Source: Comamonadaceae bacterium
Lineage (GTDB): Bacteria > Pseudomonadota > Gammaproteobacteria > Burkholderiales > Burkholderiaceae_C
NCBI GenBank assembly: GCA_947442105.1
Contig: CANEVH010000030.1
Span: 1-47,317, forward strand
DNA length: 47,317 nucleotides
Reading direction: 5' to 3'
This document shows positions 27,837 to 41,072 of this stretch, piece after piece (positions within the stretch are counted from its first letter, which is position 1; the number at the start of each line of letters is the position of its first letter). Under the pieces are notes generated by a model. That model did no database searches. It was not told where the DNA came from and saw only the letters and a program-made list of their open reading frames with translations. A program made the position numbers and the translations under genes.

Positions 27837-27876
27837 ACTTGTCTGAAGGCGCGCAGCGCCCTCCATCATGAAAGTG
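27836..27876. repeat. Stop-codon hairpin element, copy 2
   Basis: Arms CACTTGTCTGA and TCATGAAAGTG (9 of 11 pairs) enclose AGGCGCGCAGCGCCCTCCA. It lies between the convergent ends of livM (27817) and the minus-strand gene ending at 27885, so it could serve both. The loop sequence and arm match copy 3 at 38137-38177. Confidence 0.6.
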
Positions 27877-27884
27877 CTTTCACA

Positions 27885-28259
27885 CTAAACCAGCGCGGGG
27901 TCCAAGCCCATTTGGTCGGACTTGTGGAAGGATTTGCGCGCCAATGCCACCACCTGCGCGTCGCTGGGGTGGTCGCTGAGAATGCTGTCGGCAATGGCGG
28001 CGGCCACTACTTTGCTGTGGCTGTGGCACCAGGCTGCAAACTGGTCCCGCGCCATGCCGGGGCCGGTCAGCAAGACCTCATGTACCCCGGCCAGCGCCAC
28101 GGCCACGTCAGCGAACAGGGCTGCGCTGTCCGTGGGCTTGCCTTGGTGCGTGTGGTGGCTGCGCGAGTGGATGCGCTGGGCCTGCATATGTTCGCGGTCA
28201 AACATCAGTACGTGGGCTTCTTGGTGGTCTATCCAGACAACGGCGTGAAAAGTGCTCAT
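27885..28259 (-). CDS. Translational-machinery-type small protein
   Basis: This 124-residue cytoplasmic protein begins STFHAVVWIDHQEAHVLMFDRE, followed by histidine-rich RSHHTHQGK, then ALFADVAVALAGVHEVLLTGPGMARDQFAAW and ILSDHPSDAQVVALARKSFHKSDQM. This resembles the family annotated as translational machinery protein (an eRF1/Pelota-like core), often found beside stress genes in Burkholderiales. Its molecular role is not established. It lies 17 bp after the second dksA-like gene, so the FNR-like promoter there probably drives both. Confidence 0.65.
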   Translation of the reverse strand: MSTFHAVVWIDHQEAHVLMFDREHMQAQRIHSRSHHTHQGKPTDSAALFADVAVALAGVHEVLLTGPGMARDQFAAWCHSHSKVVAAAIADSILSDHPSDAQVVALARKSFHKSDQMGLDPALV

Positions 28260-28276
28260 GGGGGGCTTTCTTAAGG

Positions 28277-28660
28277 TCAATGTGAAGAGTGAAGTGAGTG
28301 GCTGGGGTGTTCAGCTTTTTCCTGGCAGGCCATGCAGCGCGCCGCTTGCGGTGTGGCGCGCAGGCGCTCGGCGGCGATGGGGGTGCCGCAGTCCGTGCAG
28401 GCGCCAAAACTGCCTGCGTCCAAGCGGGCCAGGGCCTGGGCAATGACGTCGAGTTCGGCGGTTTCGCGCTCATTCAGGGCAAATTCGAGGTCGCGGTCGC
28501 TGGACAACTGGGCGGGCGAGTCCTCGCTGTGGGCGAAATGCTCTTCGGCCACATCAACCCGGCTGCGCACGCCGCCGCGCTGCTGCGCAATCTGGGCCAG
28601 CAAGTCGGCGCGCTGCGCCAGCAGGTCCTCGCGGTAGTCGGTTTTTAAGTCGGGATGCAT
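28277..28660 (-). CDS. DksA/TraR-family zinc-finger protein, paralogue
   Basis: This 127-residue protein has zinc finger CTDCGT ... CMACQE and the stretch ALNERETAELDVIAQALARLDAGSFGAC, closely matching the product at 22607-22993. Both begin with a region carrying YREDLLAQRADLL or a similar leader. It probably acts on RNA polymerase. An AGGAG Shine-Dalgarno precedes the ATG. It heads a two-gene unit with the translational-machinery-type gene. Confidence 0.85.
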   Translation of the reverse strand: MHPDLKTDYREDLLAQRADLLAQIAQQRGGVRSRVDVAEEHFAHSEDSPAQLSSDRDLEFALNERETAELDVIAQALARLDAGSFGACTDCGTPIAAERLRATPQAARCMACQEKAEHPSHSLHSSH

Positions 28661-28688
28661 TGCAGCGGCTCCTTGGTCACAAGAGCTT

Positions 28689-28730
28689 CATGCTAGGCCG
28701 ATGCTGCGCGCGCGCTTAGACCTAGGTCAA
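28689..28730 (-). promoter_or_regulatory. FNR/CRP-type activated promoter of the second dksA-like gene
   Basis: On the minus strand TTGACCTAGGTCTA (28730-28717) closely matches an FNR-family box (TTGAC-N4-GTCAA type). CCTAGCATG (28697-28689) supplies a -10 hexamer TAGCAT whose distance from the box centre is 28.5 bp, identical to the promoter at 23022-23063. The expected start site is near 28682, leaving a leader of about 22 nt. Confidence 0.68.
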
Positions 28731-28908
28731 GCACGGGCACATCAGCACACGAAACTTTGGGCGCAGGCCTTGCACTGGCGCCAAGGCAAACCTCATCGTG
28801 GATGGCGAAGGGCTCGCTGTCCTTCCATTTTTTGACCCTCTGCACCAGCGGCGGTGCTGCGGCGCTAAACGCCTTGCCGAGCACGCGCAGCGGGCCAGGG
28901 TACGGAAA

Positions 28909-30078
28909 TCAAGCAGCGGCCAGCACTTCCATCAAGCCCACCAGTCCAATGGCCTGCGCGCCGTAGCGCATCGGAAAACTATCGTTGCCTGGGTAGACCA
29001 CGTAGCGTTGCCCGACGCCCAGGTCGGCGCAGGCGATGTCAAAACCCTTGCTTAGCGTGGGCGCCGTGGATCGCTTGACTTCGATGGCCATCCAGGGCTG
29101 GCCTGCACGTTCAATCAGCAGGTCGATCTCGGCGCCCGCGTGGGTTCGGTAGGCGTAGGGGGTGCAGCTTGGGCTGGCGGCAGCCATCAGATTGTCAATG
29201 CAAAAGCCCTCGTAACTGAGCCCGCACACCGGGTGGCCGGCCAGATCATGCAAACTGCCCAGATTGAGCAAGGCATGCACCAGCCCGCTGTCCCGCACAT
29301 AGACCTTGGGGGCTTTGACCAGGCGCTTGCCCACGTTACCGCTCCATGGGCGCAAACGACGCACGAGTTGCAGGTCCACCAGCAGGTCGATGTAGCGCTC
29401 AAGCGCGGGGCTGCTCACGCCCAGGCTGCTGGCCAGGCGGCTTTGTTGCAGCACCGCGCCCTGCTGGTGGGCCAGCATGGTCCACAGGCGTCCCACTGTT
29501 TCTGCGGGCAGGCGTGGGGCAAACATGGGAACGTCGCGCTGCAAATAACTGCGCACAAAGTCTTCCCGCCAGCGCAGGCTGGCCGCATCGCTGGCGGCCA
29601 GCAGGCTGTCCGGAAAGCCTCCGCGCAGCCACAGCGTGTCCAGATCGGCGGCCTGCCACTCCAGCGCGTGGACAGGGCCGATCTCCAAATAGGCGACGCG
29701 GCCGGCCAGCGTTTCGCTGCTTTGCTGCATCAAGTCGAGCGACGCAGAGCCCAGCAGCAGGAAGTGCCCAAAGCCTTGCCCCGCGCGGCGGCGCTCGTCG
29801 ATGATGCCGCGCAACACCTCAAACAGGCCGGGCATGCGGTGGATTTCGTCCAGGATGACAAGCTTTGCCCCCTGGGAGCGCAAAAAGGCATCGCTGTCTT
29901 GCAAGCGCAAACGGTCGGCGGGCCGCTCCAAGTCCAAGTAGGTAGCGCCCGCAGGCCAGGTGGCGGCCAGCGTGAGCGCCAGAGTCGTTTTACCCACTTG
30001 GCGTGGCCCTAGCAGCACCACCGCCGGCGCTTCTTGCAAGCGAATAGTGAGTTTGGACAGGGCTTGACGGTCAATCAT
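28909..30078 (-). CDS. AAA ATPase with C-terminal DUF4143 domain
   Basis: This 389-residue protein has Walker A LLGPRQVGKTT near residue 22, Walker B LVILDEIHRMP near residue 75, and a sensor-like LLLGSASLDLM. A winged-helix segment follows, then a DUF4143 region with YEGFCIDNL, GAEIDLLIER and AIEVKRS. The D ... ExK pattern at the end resembles a decayed or active PD-(D/E)xK nuclease fold. Function is unknown; such ATPases are widespread accessory genes and some have been linked to stress or defence. It stands alone. Confidence 0.85.
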   Translation of the reverse strand: MIDRQALSKLTIRLQEAPAVVLLGPRQVGKTTLALTLAATWPAGATYLDLERPADRLRLQDSDAFLRSQGAKLVILDEIHRMPGLFEVLRGIIDERRRAGQGFGHFLLLGSASLDLMQQSSETLAGRVAYLEIGPVHALEWQAADLDTLWLRGGFPDSLLAASDAASLRWREDFVRSYLQRDVPMFAPRLPAETVGRLWTMLAHQQGAVLQQSRLASSLGVSSPALERYIDLLVDLQLVRRLRPWSGNVGKRLVKAPKVYVRDSGLVHALLNLGSLHDLAGHPVCGLSYEGFCIDNLMAAASPSCTPYAYRTHAGAEIDLLIERAGQPWMAIEVKRSTAPTLSKGFDIACADLGVGQRYVVYPGNDSFPMRYGAQAIGLVGLMEVLAAA

Positions 30079-30177
30079 CCTTGAAATTCTAACGTGTGAC
30101 GTTTGAATTTCAAGGAAAAATTTGAGGTGGAGCGGTTTTGGGCGTGTGCGGTGGCGCGCAAACCACCGCCCCCGTTG

Positions 30178-31164
30178 CTACTGCGCCTGGAAGCCGCTGG
30201 CCTTGATGATCTTGGCCCAGGTTTGCGCATAGGCGTGCTCGCGGCTGGCGAGTTGTTGCGCGCTCATCATGCCCACGCTCAGGCCCATAGCGGTGAGCGG
30301 TTCGCGCACTTCGGGCAAAACCAGCACCTTGGCCAGTGCTTCTGAAAACTTGTCTATTGCCGCCTTGGGTGTGCCCGCCGGGGCAAAAAAGCCGTAGTAG
30401 GGCACGTCCTCAAAACCACTCAAACCCAGTTCAGCAAAGGTGGGCACGTCCGGCAGCACCGTCTGGCGAGCGCCACCGAGTACGGCAACGATGCGCACCT
30501 TGCCCGCCTTGTGGTTCTCGATAAAGTCGGGCACCGAGGCCACGCCCGCGCCAATCTGGTTGCCCAGCATGTCGGCCATCATGGGCGCGCTGCCGCGGTA
30601 CGGAGCACCCTGCAAATCCAGCGCGTATTTCTGGCCAATCACCTTGACCAAAAACTCAGGCACCGAGGCCGGTGCCGGAATGCCGACCGTGCCCTTGCCC
30701 GCGCCTTGACTGCGCACCCAAGCCACGTACTCGTTCATCGACTTGGCCGGCGTGCCGCCTGACACGGCCAGCGCGTTCACAAAGGTGGCAAACCCGGCCA
30801 CAGCCACAAAGTCGCGCGCGGGCTCAAAGCCGGGGTTTTTCATGACCAAGGGCAGGATGGAGATGGTGTGGTCGTGCGACAGAAACACGGTGTTGCCGTC
30901 TGGGGCTGCTGCCTTTAAGGCTTGCGCGGCAATCAGGCCACCGGCACCCGCACGGTTTTCCACCACCACTGGCACGCCCAGCTGGTCTTTGAGCTTGTCA
31001 GCCAGGATGCGCGCTATGGCGTCGGTGCCGCCGCCGGGCGGAAAGCCCACCAACACTTTCACCGGACCGGTTTGAGCCGTGACACCGCCAACGGCCAAGC
31101 AAGCCAGGAGCGCAGCCGTCACACGCAGCGATTGGCGACGCCCGGTTTTGAAAAACTTCACCAT
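30178..31164 (-). CDS. Bug/TctC-family periplasmic binding protein
   Basis: This 328-residue protein starts at the ATG at 31164, after an excellent AGGAGG site. It has a signal peptide (ending VTAQT) and the Bug pattern VKVLVGFPPGGGTDAIARILADKL, VVVENRAGAGGLIAAQAL, PDGNTVFLSHD and LPDVPTFAELG. Bug proteins bind small carboxylates or related ligands, for a tripartite TctAB-type transporter or for sensing. No tctA/tctB is adjacent, so it is an orphan. Such genes are highly multiplied in Comamonadaceae and Bordetella. Confidence 0.9.
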   Translation of the reverse strand: MVKFFKTGRRQSLRVTAALLACLAVGGVTAQTGPVKVLVGFPPGGGTDAIARILADKLKDQLGVPVVVENRAGAGGLIAAQALKAAAPDGNTVFLSHDHTISILPLVMKNPGFEPARDFVAVAGFATFVNALAVSGGTPAKSMNEYVAWVRSQGAGKGTVGIPAPASVPEFLVKVIGQKYALDLQGAPYRGSAPMMADMLGNQIGAGVASVPDFIENHKAGKVRIVAVLGGARQTVLPDVPTFAELGLSGFEDVPYYGFFAPAGTPKAAIDKFSEALAKVLVLPEVREPLTAMGLSVGMMSAQQLASREHAYAQTWAKIIKASGFQAQ

Positions 31165-31486
31165 AGCAAACCTCCTTACAGGTGCAAAGTTATAAAAGCA
31201 GAACAAGCCTACCACCGTGGCGCAGAGGGGAATGTCGCGTTCGGCCCAAGCCGCCGGGCACGAGACCAGGCTGCGACAGGGACACGGCACGTGCTAATGG
31301 CGCTCTGTGCCGCCGGGTCGTGTACGCTGACCCCATGCCCGTCGCGCACCACAGCCAGGCAGACGACAAGCCCACCAAGCCCGCGCCCACCACTGCGACA
31401 ACTGCCTTGCTTGCGCAGGCTTGCCAGATTGATTGCCGGATGGAATCAGCGCAAGGTTTGCGGCGACTCCGCGCCACGGCTTGGAG
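31165..31486. other. Intergenic region without a supported gene
   Basis: The region holds the leader and Shine-Dalgarno of the Bug-type gene at its left end. A plus-strand frame starting at 31335 is rich in Ala/Thr/Pro and runs into the antisense of the DUF945 gene, so it is not accepted. Two short GGAGTCACC direct repeats lie at about 31484-31505. Nothing else is seen. Confidence 0.5.
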
Positions 31487-32767
31487 TCACCGCTCGGAGT
31501 CACCACTTGGCATCAACGCCGCGTTGACCATGCTATCAACGCGGGCCAGCACCACCGGCACCATGCTTGCATCACGGGGCTGGCCGCCCACGGTGAGCGC
31601 GCCTGCGGCGTAGCGGTAGTCCATCTTCAAACCACCCGGCACCTCTTGCACATAGCCGCTTTGCGTAGCCAGTTGCGCTTGCTCTGGCGTGAGCATGCCG
31701 CCCTTGACGACGATCTCCCCCGAGGACTGGAGCTGCTGCGCCAACGCCACCTCGCCCTGGGCGGCGGGCAGCAGTTCCAGCAGCAAGTGGGCACTAACAC
31801 TGGAGTCGGCATCGCGCGCTTTCAAACTGGGGATGCCCACAGAAAAGCCGGTCGTCAGCAGCGTTTTGACCGCCTGGCGGGCCAGCGCCGTTTGCTGCGC
31901 GTTGGCATCGGCGAAGCCGCAGGTCTCGCCAAAAAGCGATGCCAGGGTCTGAACGCTTTTTGCGTGCAGGCCGGTGACCTTAGCCTGCAAGGCCACATCA
32001 CTCAGCGTGCGCCCCATCCATTGCAGGCTTTGCACCGTCGCGCTGTGTTGGTAGTTCAACCGCTTGGATACTTCGTGCAGTTCGTTGCGCAGCTGCAGCC
32101 CTTGCAAGGTCACCGTGCCAGTGCGGGCATCGTCCACCTCCAGCGCCACACTGCCTGTAGCCCTTTCCAGATCATCCAGCGCCAGGCTGAGCCGGGCACC
32201 GTGCAGGTTCAGTGCGGCATCTTTGGCCTTGAGTTCCAGATCGTCAACGTTCCAATGCAGCGTCGCCGCCTTGCCGTCCAGCCGCAACTGGGCTTTGGAG
32301 GCAGCCATACGGATTTCTTGCAGATCAGCGCCCCAGGCCAGTGCGGGCAGCACCATATCGCTGCTGACGGCGCCGTCATAGCCAATCACGCCGCTGGCCG
32401 ACAGCCCGGCAATCGCATTGAAAGACGCCGAGGTCGCAGCACTGGGGGACAGCGTCCAGGTAAATTGGCCCCAGCCGCTGCGCGCGGGCACGTGGCTGAC
32501 GCGGTACGCCAAGGCCAGCACCACCGGCGCCTGCTCAGACCCCGAAGTGCAGCGCGGGCGAAACTGCAGTTCAGCCGACCCGCTGGACGCAAAAAGCCCC
32601 GCCCGGTGCGCCACCTTGTGCAGCTGCCACACCCCCTGCCCCGGCTGGGCAGCCCAGGCCTTGATCTGGGCATCTAGCGCGCGCGAGCTGTACCAGGGCA
32701 CGGCCAAGGCGCCGGCGGCAAAAAGGACAAAAAGCAAGGCAAAAGCAAGTTTGAATCGGGTTTTCAC
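31487..32767 (-). CDS. DUF945 family protein
   Basis: This protein of about 426 residues has one N-terminal membrane anchor (KLAFALLFVLFAAGALAVPWYSSRALDAQIKAW) followed by a long periplasmic part, as in the YdgA/DUF945 family. Function is not known. The GTG at 32767 is preferred because it directly precedes KTRFKLAF and the signal anchor and has a GGAAAG site; an upstream ATG at 32818 would add 17 unlike residues. It lies between dnaE2 and the Bug-type gene on the same strand but is not obviously linked to either. Confidence 0.75.
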   Translation of the reverse strand: MKTRFKLAFALLFVLFAAGALAVPWYSSRALDAQIKAWAAQPGQGVWQLHKVAHRAGLFASSGSAELQFRPRCTSGSEQAPVVLALAYRVSHVPARSGWGQFTWTLSPSAATSASFNAIAGLSASGVIGYDGAVSSDMVLPALAWGADLQEIRMAASKAQLRLDGKAATLHWNVDDLELKAKDAALNLHGARLSLALDDLERATGSVALEVDDARTGTVTLQGLQLRNELHEVSKRLNYQHSATVQSLQWMGRTLSDVALQAKVTGLHAKSVQTLASLFGETCGFADANAQQTALARQAVKTLLTTGFSVGIPSLKARDADSSVSAHLLLELLPAAQGEVALAQQLQSSGEIVVKGGMLTPEQAQLATQSGYVQEVPGGLKMDYRYAAGALTVGGQPRDASMVPVVLARVDSMVNAALMPSGDSER

Positions 32768-32869
32768 AAAGCACTTTCCAGTTGGGCCACGCAGAAATCG
32801 CCGTTGGCAACTTCCCAAATCCCTGAGTATCGCGACATCGTCTGCGCGTTTTGGCGCTGCGGGTGCAGC

Positions 32870-37921
<5,052 letters not shown>

Positions 37922-37979
37922 GCGAGACCGACAGGAAAGCCGACTCTTGCCCAATGGCTAAAAGGGCTCCGGTGGTTTT

Positions 37980-37999
37980 TACTGTTTATAAAAACAGTA
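37980..37999 (-). promoter_or_regulatory. LexA box of dnaE2
   Basis: TACTGTTTATAAAAACAGTA matches the LexA consensus TACTGTATATATATACAGTA at 17 of 20 positions, including both CTGT/ACAG half-sites. It lies 58 bp upstream of the ATG at 37921 (25 bp from the alternative TTG). dnaE2 is an SOS gene in most proteobacteria that carry it, so repression by LexA is very likely. Confidence 0.9.
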
Positions 38000-38136
38000 T
38001 GGTAAACCTATTCACAGAGGTCTGTGTCCGCGTGGTCACAAGTGCCCAGCGATCCCATTCCCGCGCTGCGATTTGATTGCAAGCTGTATCGTTAAAGGCC
38101 AAACATGCAGATTGAAGCCGCTGGTTAACGTGGAAG

Positions 38137-38177
38137 AACTTTCATGATCGGGGGCGCTACGCACCTTCATGAAAGTT
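38137..38177. repeat. Stop-codon hairpin element, copy 3
   Basis: Perfect 11-bp arms AACTTTCATGA (38137-38147) and TCATGAAAGTT (38167-38177) enclose TCGGGGGCGCTACGCACCT. The right arm runs into the hicB stop codon. Read on the minus strand the loop AGGTGCGTAGCGCCCCCGA matches that of copy 2. It is probably the transcript end of hicAB. Confidence 0.65.
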
Positions 38178-38574
38178 AAGGGTTCATTGCTCGGCGTGCG
38201 GCGTCGGCCAAAAATCCGCTTCTGGTAGCGCCGTGCGCGCGGGTATAGGCGTCAATTCGCCCCAAAAGTACGCTAGGCAGGGTGATATTGATTTTCTCCG
38301 CAGGGCCTAAATACTTCTCCACTGGTACCTCAACCACGGCCCAAATCCAGCCCGCAAATTCGGGGTCTGTCTGATGCTGGGCGATGGTGTTTGCAAGGGG
38401 TAAATCCAAGCCGTCTTCAATCAGTGTCGAGCAGTGAAGGTCTATGGCTTCGCGCGCATTTTCAATCGCATCGTCCAGCGTGTCGCCTGCACTAAAGCAT
38501 CCGGGCAAATCCGGCACCACCACACCAAAACTGGTTTTCTCAGATCCGGGTTCTATCGCAACAATGAATTTCAT
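38176..38574 (-). CDS. hicB: HicB-family antitoxin
   Basis: This 132-residue antitoxin has the HicB fold in its first half (IVAIEPGSEKTSFGVVVPDLPGCFSAGDTLDDAIENAREAI), a decayed RNase H-like fold, and a C-terminal ribbon-helix-helix-type segment (INITLPSVLLGRIDAYTRAHGATRSGFLADAA). HicB binds and blocks HicA and represses the operon. It starts 11 bp after hicA. Length and domains are complete. Confidence 0.92.
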   Translation of the reverse strand: MKFIVAIEPGSEKTSFGVVVPDLPGCFSAGDTLDDAIENAREAIDLHCSTLIEDGLDLPLANTIAQHQTDPEFAGWIWAVVEVPVEKYLGPAEKINITLPSVLLGRIDAYTRAHGATRSGFLADAARRAMNP

Positions 38575-38585
38575 AGCGAGTTCCT

Positions 38586-38768
38586 TTACTTTAGCCCTGC
38601 AAGCTTGAGCAGCTTTTGCACCAAACCAGTGCCTAAATCTTTTTTGGGGTGAGGCACACTAATGTGGCCTGGCTTGCTTGGGTGAACGTAAATGTGGTGA
38701 CTGCCCTTGCAAGCACGCTCAGTCCAGCCATCCTTCTCAAGCATCTTAACGAGCGTCTTGCTGTCCAT
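38586..38768 (-). CDS. hicA: HicA-family mRNA interferase toxin
   Basis: This 60-residue toxin has the double-stranded-RNA-binding-like HicA fold: SKTLVKMLEKDGWTERACKGSHHIY, the active-site His in GSHHIY, and PHPKKDLGTGLVQKLLKLAG. HicA cleaves mRNA without ribosomes and slows growth until HicB blocks it. It is first in the operon. The ATG at 38768 directly abuts an inverted-repeat operator; longer upstream frames have no family match. Confidence 0.92.
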   Translation of the reverse strand: MDSKTLVKMLEKDGWTERACKGSHHIYVHPSKPGHISVPHPKKDLGTGLVQKLLKLAGLK

Positions 38769-38787
38769 GGTGGTTAGTATAACCACC
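38769..38787 (-). promoter_or_regulatory. hicAB operator/promoter palindrome
   Basis: GGTGGTTA-GTA-TAACCACC is a perfect 8-bp inverted repeat that ends at the hicA start codon. On the minus strand it contains a -10-like TATACT (38781-38776); transcription would begin at or next to the ATG, so the mRNA may be leaderless. No strong -35 is seen. HicB is the likely repressor. Confidence 0.6.
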
Positions 38788-39070
38788 GATACCGCTCGCC
38801 TGCACCCCCCCGGCTTGCGACACGGTGCTATGGGCTCTTGCCTACTCTTGCCTACTCTCCTACGCCTGATGTGTGGGTCGTCAGACTCCAGTGGGCCAAG
38901 CAAGAGCGGTCACCGGCCAAAGCGTGCTGGCGGCCTGCGAAAGCTTGGAAACCGACATAGGCAGCGCCCCGAAGCAGTCTTTACGAAGTTGCAAGGCAAC
39001 GCCAACGTCTCAGCGCAAGTGGGTGCCACCCGCGCCCAAGCATCACTGCACAAGCACAACTACGCCGCCT

Positions 39071-39490
39071 TCAGGCCACGATGTCGCGCATCCACTGCGG
39101 CAAATCCATGGCCTTTTGGCTCGGAAAGTCCACCCACACCACGGTGGCGCCACCGGCGGCGCTGATGACGCCGGGCTGGTCAGCGCGCTCCATGGTGCCC
39201 CAGCTCTCAAAGGTGGTGCGCGCCGGGTCGCTGACATAAATCTTCACCCGCACATCGCCGGGGTATTCCAGCTGCTTGTAGAAGTTGCAAAACGCATTCA
39301 GGATCACCGGCCCCTGGCCACCGGGGTCGGGGTTGCAGCCGATGGAGCGCATCCAATCGATGCGCGCGGTTTCCAGGTAGCGAAAGTAGACCGTGTTGTT
39401 CACATGGCCCATGGCGTCCATGTCGCCCCAGCGGATGGACAGCAGCATTTCAGAGACCAGTTTTTTGTTGTCGGGGATAAGGATGCGCAT
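39071..39490 (-). CDS. Acyl-CoA thioesterase, YbgC/FadM type (hotdog fold)
   Basis: This 139-residue protein shows the 4-hydroxybenzoyl-CoA thioesterase pattern: RWGDMDAMGHVNNTVYFRYLETARIDWM, where the Asp in GDMDAMGHVNN is the catalytic residue, then FYKQLEYPGDVRV and SWGTMERAD. It should hydrolyse acyl-CoA thioesters in the cytoplasm. The natural acyl chain is unknown. It is monocistronic. Confidence 0.88.
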   Translation of the reverse strand: MRILIPDNKKLVSEMLLSIRWGDMDAMGHVNNTVYFRYLETARIDWMRSIGCNPDPGGQGPVILNAFCNFYKQLEYPGDVRVKIYVSDPARTTFESWGTMERADQPGVISAAGGATVVWVDFPSQKAMDLPQWMRDIVA

Positions 39491-39685
39491 GGTGGTTTAG
39501 TGGGAAGGTGAATAGCGGCGTGCCAAGTCGCCGCAGGGCTGGCGGGTGAAAAAAATGACCTGGCGCATTGGAAGCCTTCGTCGCCGTCTTCACAGGCGCC
39601 CATGCGACTTGCCGGTGGTCTGGCGCACAGAAGCCTTGCTGCGCCGCACAAATACTCAAGTCCTGTTTTATCACGGAGGAACCCC

Positions 39686-40162
39686 ATGAACATCGCCACA
39701 AGCACCGCCCCAGGGCGCCATATCACCAAGCGAGGCTATTTGTTGTCCGCCCTTGCCGCTGCGGCGCTCGCGACCACGGGCTTAGCCCCGGCGCAAACCA
39801 CGCCGGCCAATCCCGAATCCACCCTGACGCGCGCCCAGGCCAAAATGGACCGCGACGAGTTTCTGAAAACCCACCGCTACGACACGGGCACGGAAAACTG
39901 GGTTCTCAAGTCGGGCGTGGAGGCGCCTGCGGGCGTCAAGTCACGCGCCGAGATCAAGGCGCAACGTGATGAGTTCTTGCGCAACAACCGCTACGACAAT
40001 GCCACCGAAACCTGGACCCCCATCAAGGCCGACGCCTCCAAGCCCAGCACCAAGACGCGCCGCGAAGTGAAAGAAGATACCTTGCGCTTCGTGCGCACCC
40101 ACCACTGGGACGAGACCACGGAAGCCTGGGCAGAAAACCCAAGGCGCAGCAAGAAAAAATAA
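39686..40162 (+). CDS. Exported protein with three EFL-x-RYD-x-W repeats
   Basis: The 158-residue product starts at the ATG at 39686 after a good CGGAGG site. An N-terminal signal peptide (about 1-36, ending APAQT) implies periplasmic location. The rest consists of three repeats of about 40 residues: RAQAKMDRDEFLKTHRYDTGTENW, RAEIKAQRDEFLRNNRYDNATETW and RREVKEDTLRFVRTHHWDETTEAW (each quoted in part as a repeat core). The end is very basic (RRSKKK). I do not know its function; it may bind nucleic acid, polyanions or cell wall. Confidence 0.7.
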   Translation: MNIATSTAPGRHITKRGYLLSALAAAALATTGLAPAQTTPANPESTLTRAQAKMDRDEFLKTHRYDTGTENWVLKSGVEAPAGVKSRAEIKAQRDEFLRNNRYDNATETWTPIKADASKPSTKTRREVKEDTLRFVRTHHWDETTEAWAENPRRSKKK

Positions 40163-40319
40163 CGGTGTTTGGGCGTCCAACTCGGGCGCCCGCACACAGC
40201 ACCCACTGCCCATTGTGCGGCATTGAAGGCCACCATGGGTCCGTTCCGATCCCGGCGTGACCGACCGTCAGACGGATGAGAGATGACGAAACACGGCCGG
40301 GAAGAGGAGCGGCGGCGGC

Positions 40320-40529
40320 CTACTTTTGCGCCAGAAAATAGGCAACCAAGGCGTTGGCGTGGCCATGCCCAAGCTGATGCGCCGATTTGAGGTGCGCCAC
40401 ATAGTCCATGTGCTTGCGCGGCCCAGCGTCCTCAAGAACCGCAAGCCAGTGCGCAATGGGCTTGCCATACGTTTTTTCGATGGACGGAAAGTAAGACGCG
40501 GGGCCTTTGGGTTTGGGTTCGATGGGCAT
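40320..40529 (-). CDS. DUF4287 domain protein
   Basis: This is a 69-residue cytoplasmic protein, YFPSIEKTYGKPIAHW followed by LVAYFLAQK at the end, matching the short DUF4287 family of unknown function. It lies 15 bp after the DUF3291 gene on the same strand and is probably co-transcribed with it. Confidence 0.8.
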   Translation of the reverse strand: MPIEPKPKGPASYFPSIEKTYGKPIAHWLAVLEDAGPRKHMDYVAHLKSAHQLGHGHANALVAYFLAQK

Positions 40530-40544
40530 GCTGGGGGTTTCCGC

Positions 40545-41006
40545 TTAATGGCCACCGCTTGCCTGCGGCGGCGGAAAGCTTTGGCTAAAACCAAACGCCT
40601 GTGCGCTGGGGCCTGAGGCCCGCAGCAAGTCCAAGCGGGCGATGGCTTCTTCTACGCTGGGCCGGTGCCCCACCGGCACCCACCACAGCACCAGGTGGGA
40701 GTCTTCCATTCGGTCAAACCACTCTTTGCGCCTGCGCATGATGTCTGCGTGCGCGGTCTTGTACACATAGTCTTTCAAGGTGGCCACATCGCGCCACACG
40801 GACAGATTCACCAGAGTTTTGTCGCCCAGCGGCTGCACGGCAGTGGCGTCGCCGTCTTGCGTTTGCAGGCGCCAGACAAAGCCCTCCGCCTTGTCGGCCA
40901 GCGCATTGATGCGCTCCAGGTTGTTCACAAAGTCGGCCATGGAAGGGGAATCCAAAGGCTCTTTCATGGTGGCGATGTTGAGTTGGGCGAGTTGGTGGGT
41001 GGGCAT
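40545..41006 (-). CDS. DUF3291 domain protein
   Basis: This 153-residue protein has the DUF3291 pattern: HQLAQLNIATMKEPLDSP, GFVWRLQ, LVNLSVWRDVATLKDYVY and HLVLWWVPVGHRPSVEEA. The fold is dimeric ferredoxin-like, related to antibiotic-monooxygenase domains, but no enzymatic role is shown. It heads a two-gene unit with the DUF4287 gene. Confidence 0.82.
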   Translation of the reverse strand: MPTHQLAQLNIATMKEPLDSPSMADFVNNLERINALADKAEGFVWRLQTQDGDATAVQPLGDKTLVNLSVWRDVATLKDYVYKTAHADIMRRRKEWFDRMEDSHLVLWWVPVGHRPSVEEAIARLDLLRASGPSAQAFGFSQSFPPPQASGGH

Positions 41007-41072
41007 GTTTGATACTCATAAGATCGCACTGTGATCGGGTCGCCATCCTGGTTTAAGTATCGGTTAATGGCG

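Noticed and set aside
31335..31613. Possible small gene on the plus strand between the Bug-type and DUF945 genes
   Set aside because: Low-complexity Ala/Thr/Pro composition, no Shine-Dalgarno, and it overlaps the DUF945 gene in antisense.
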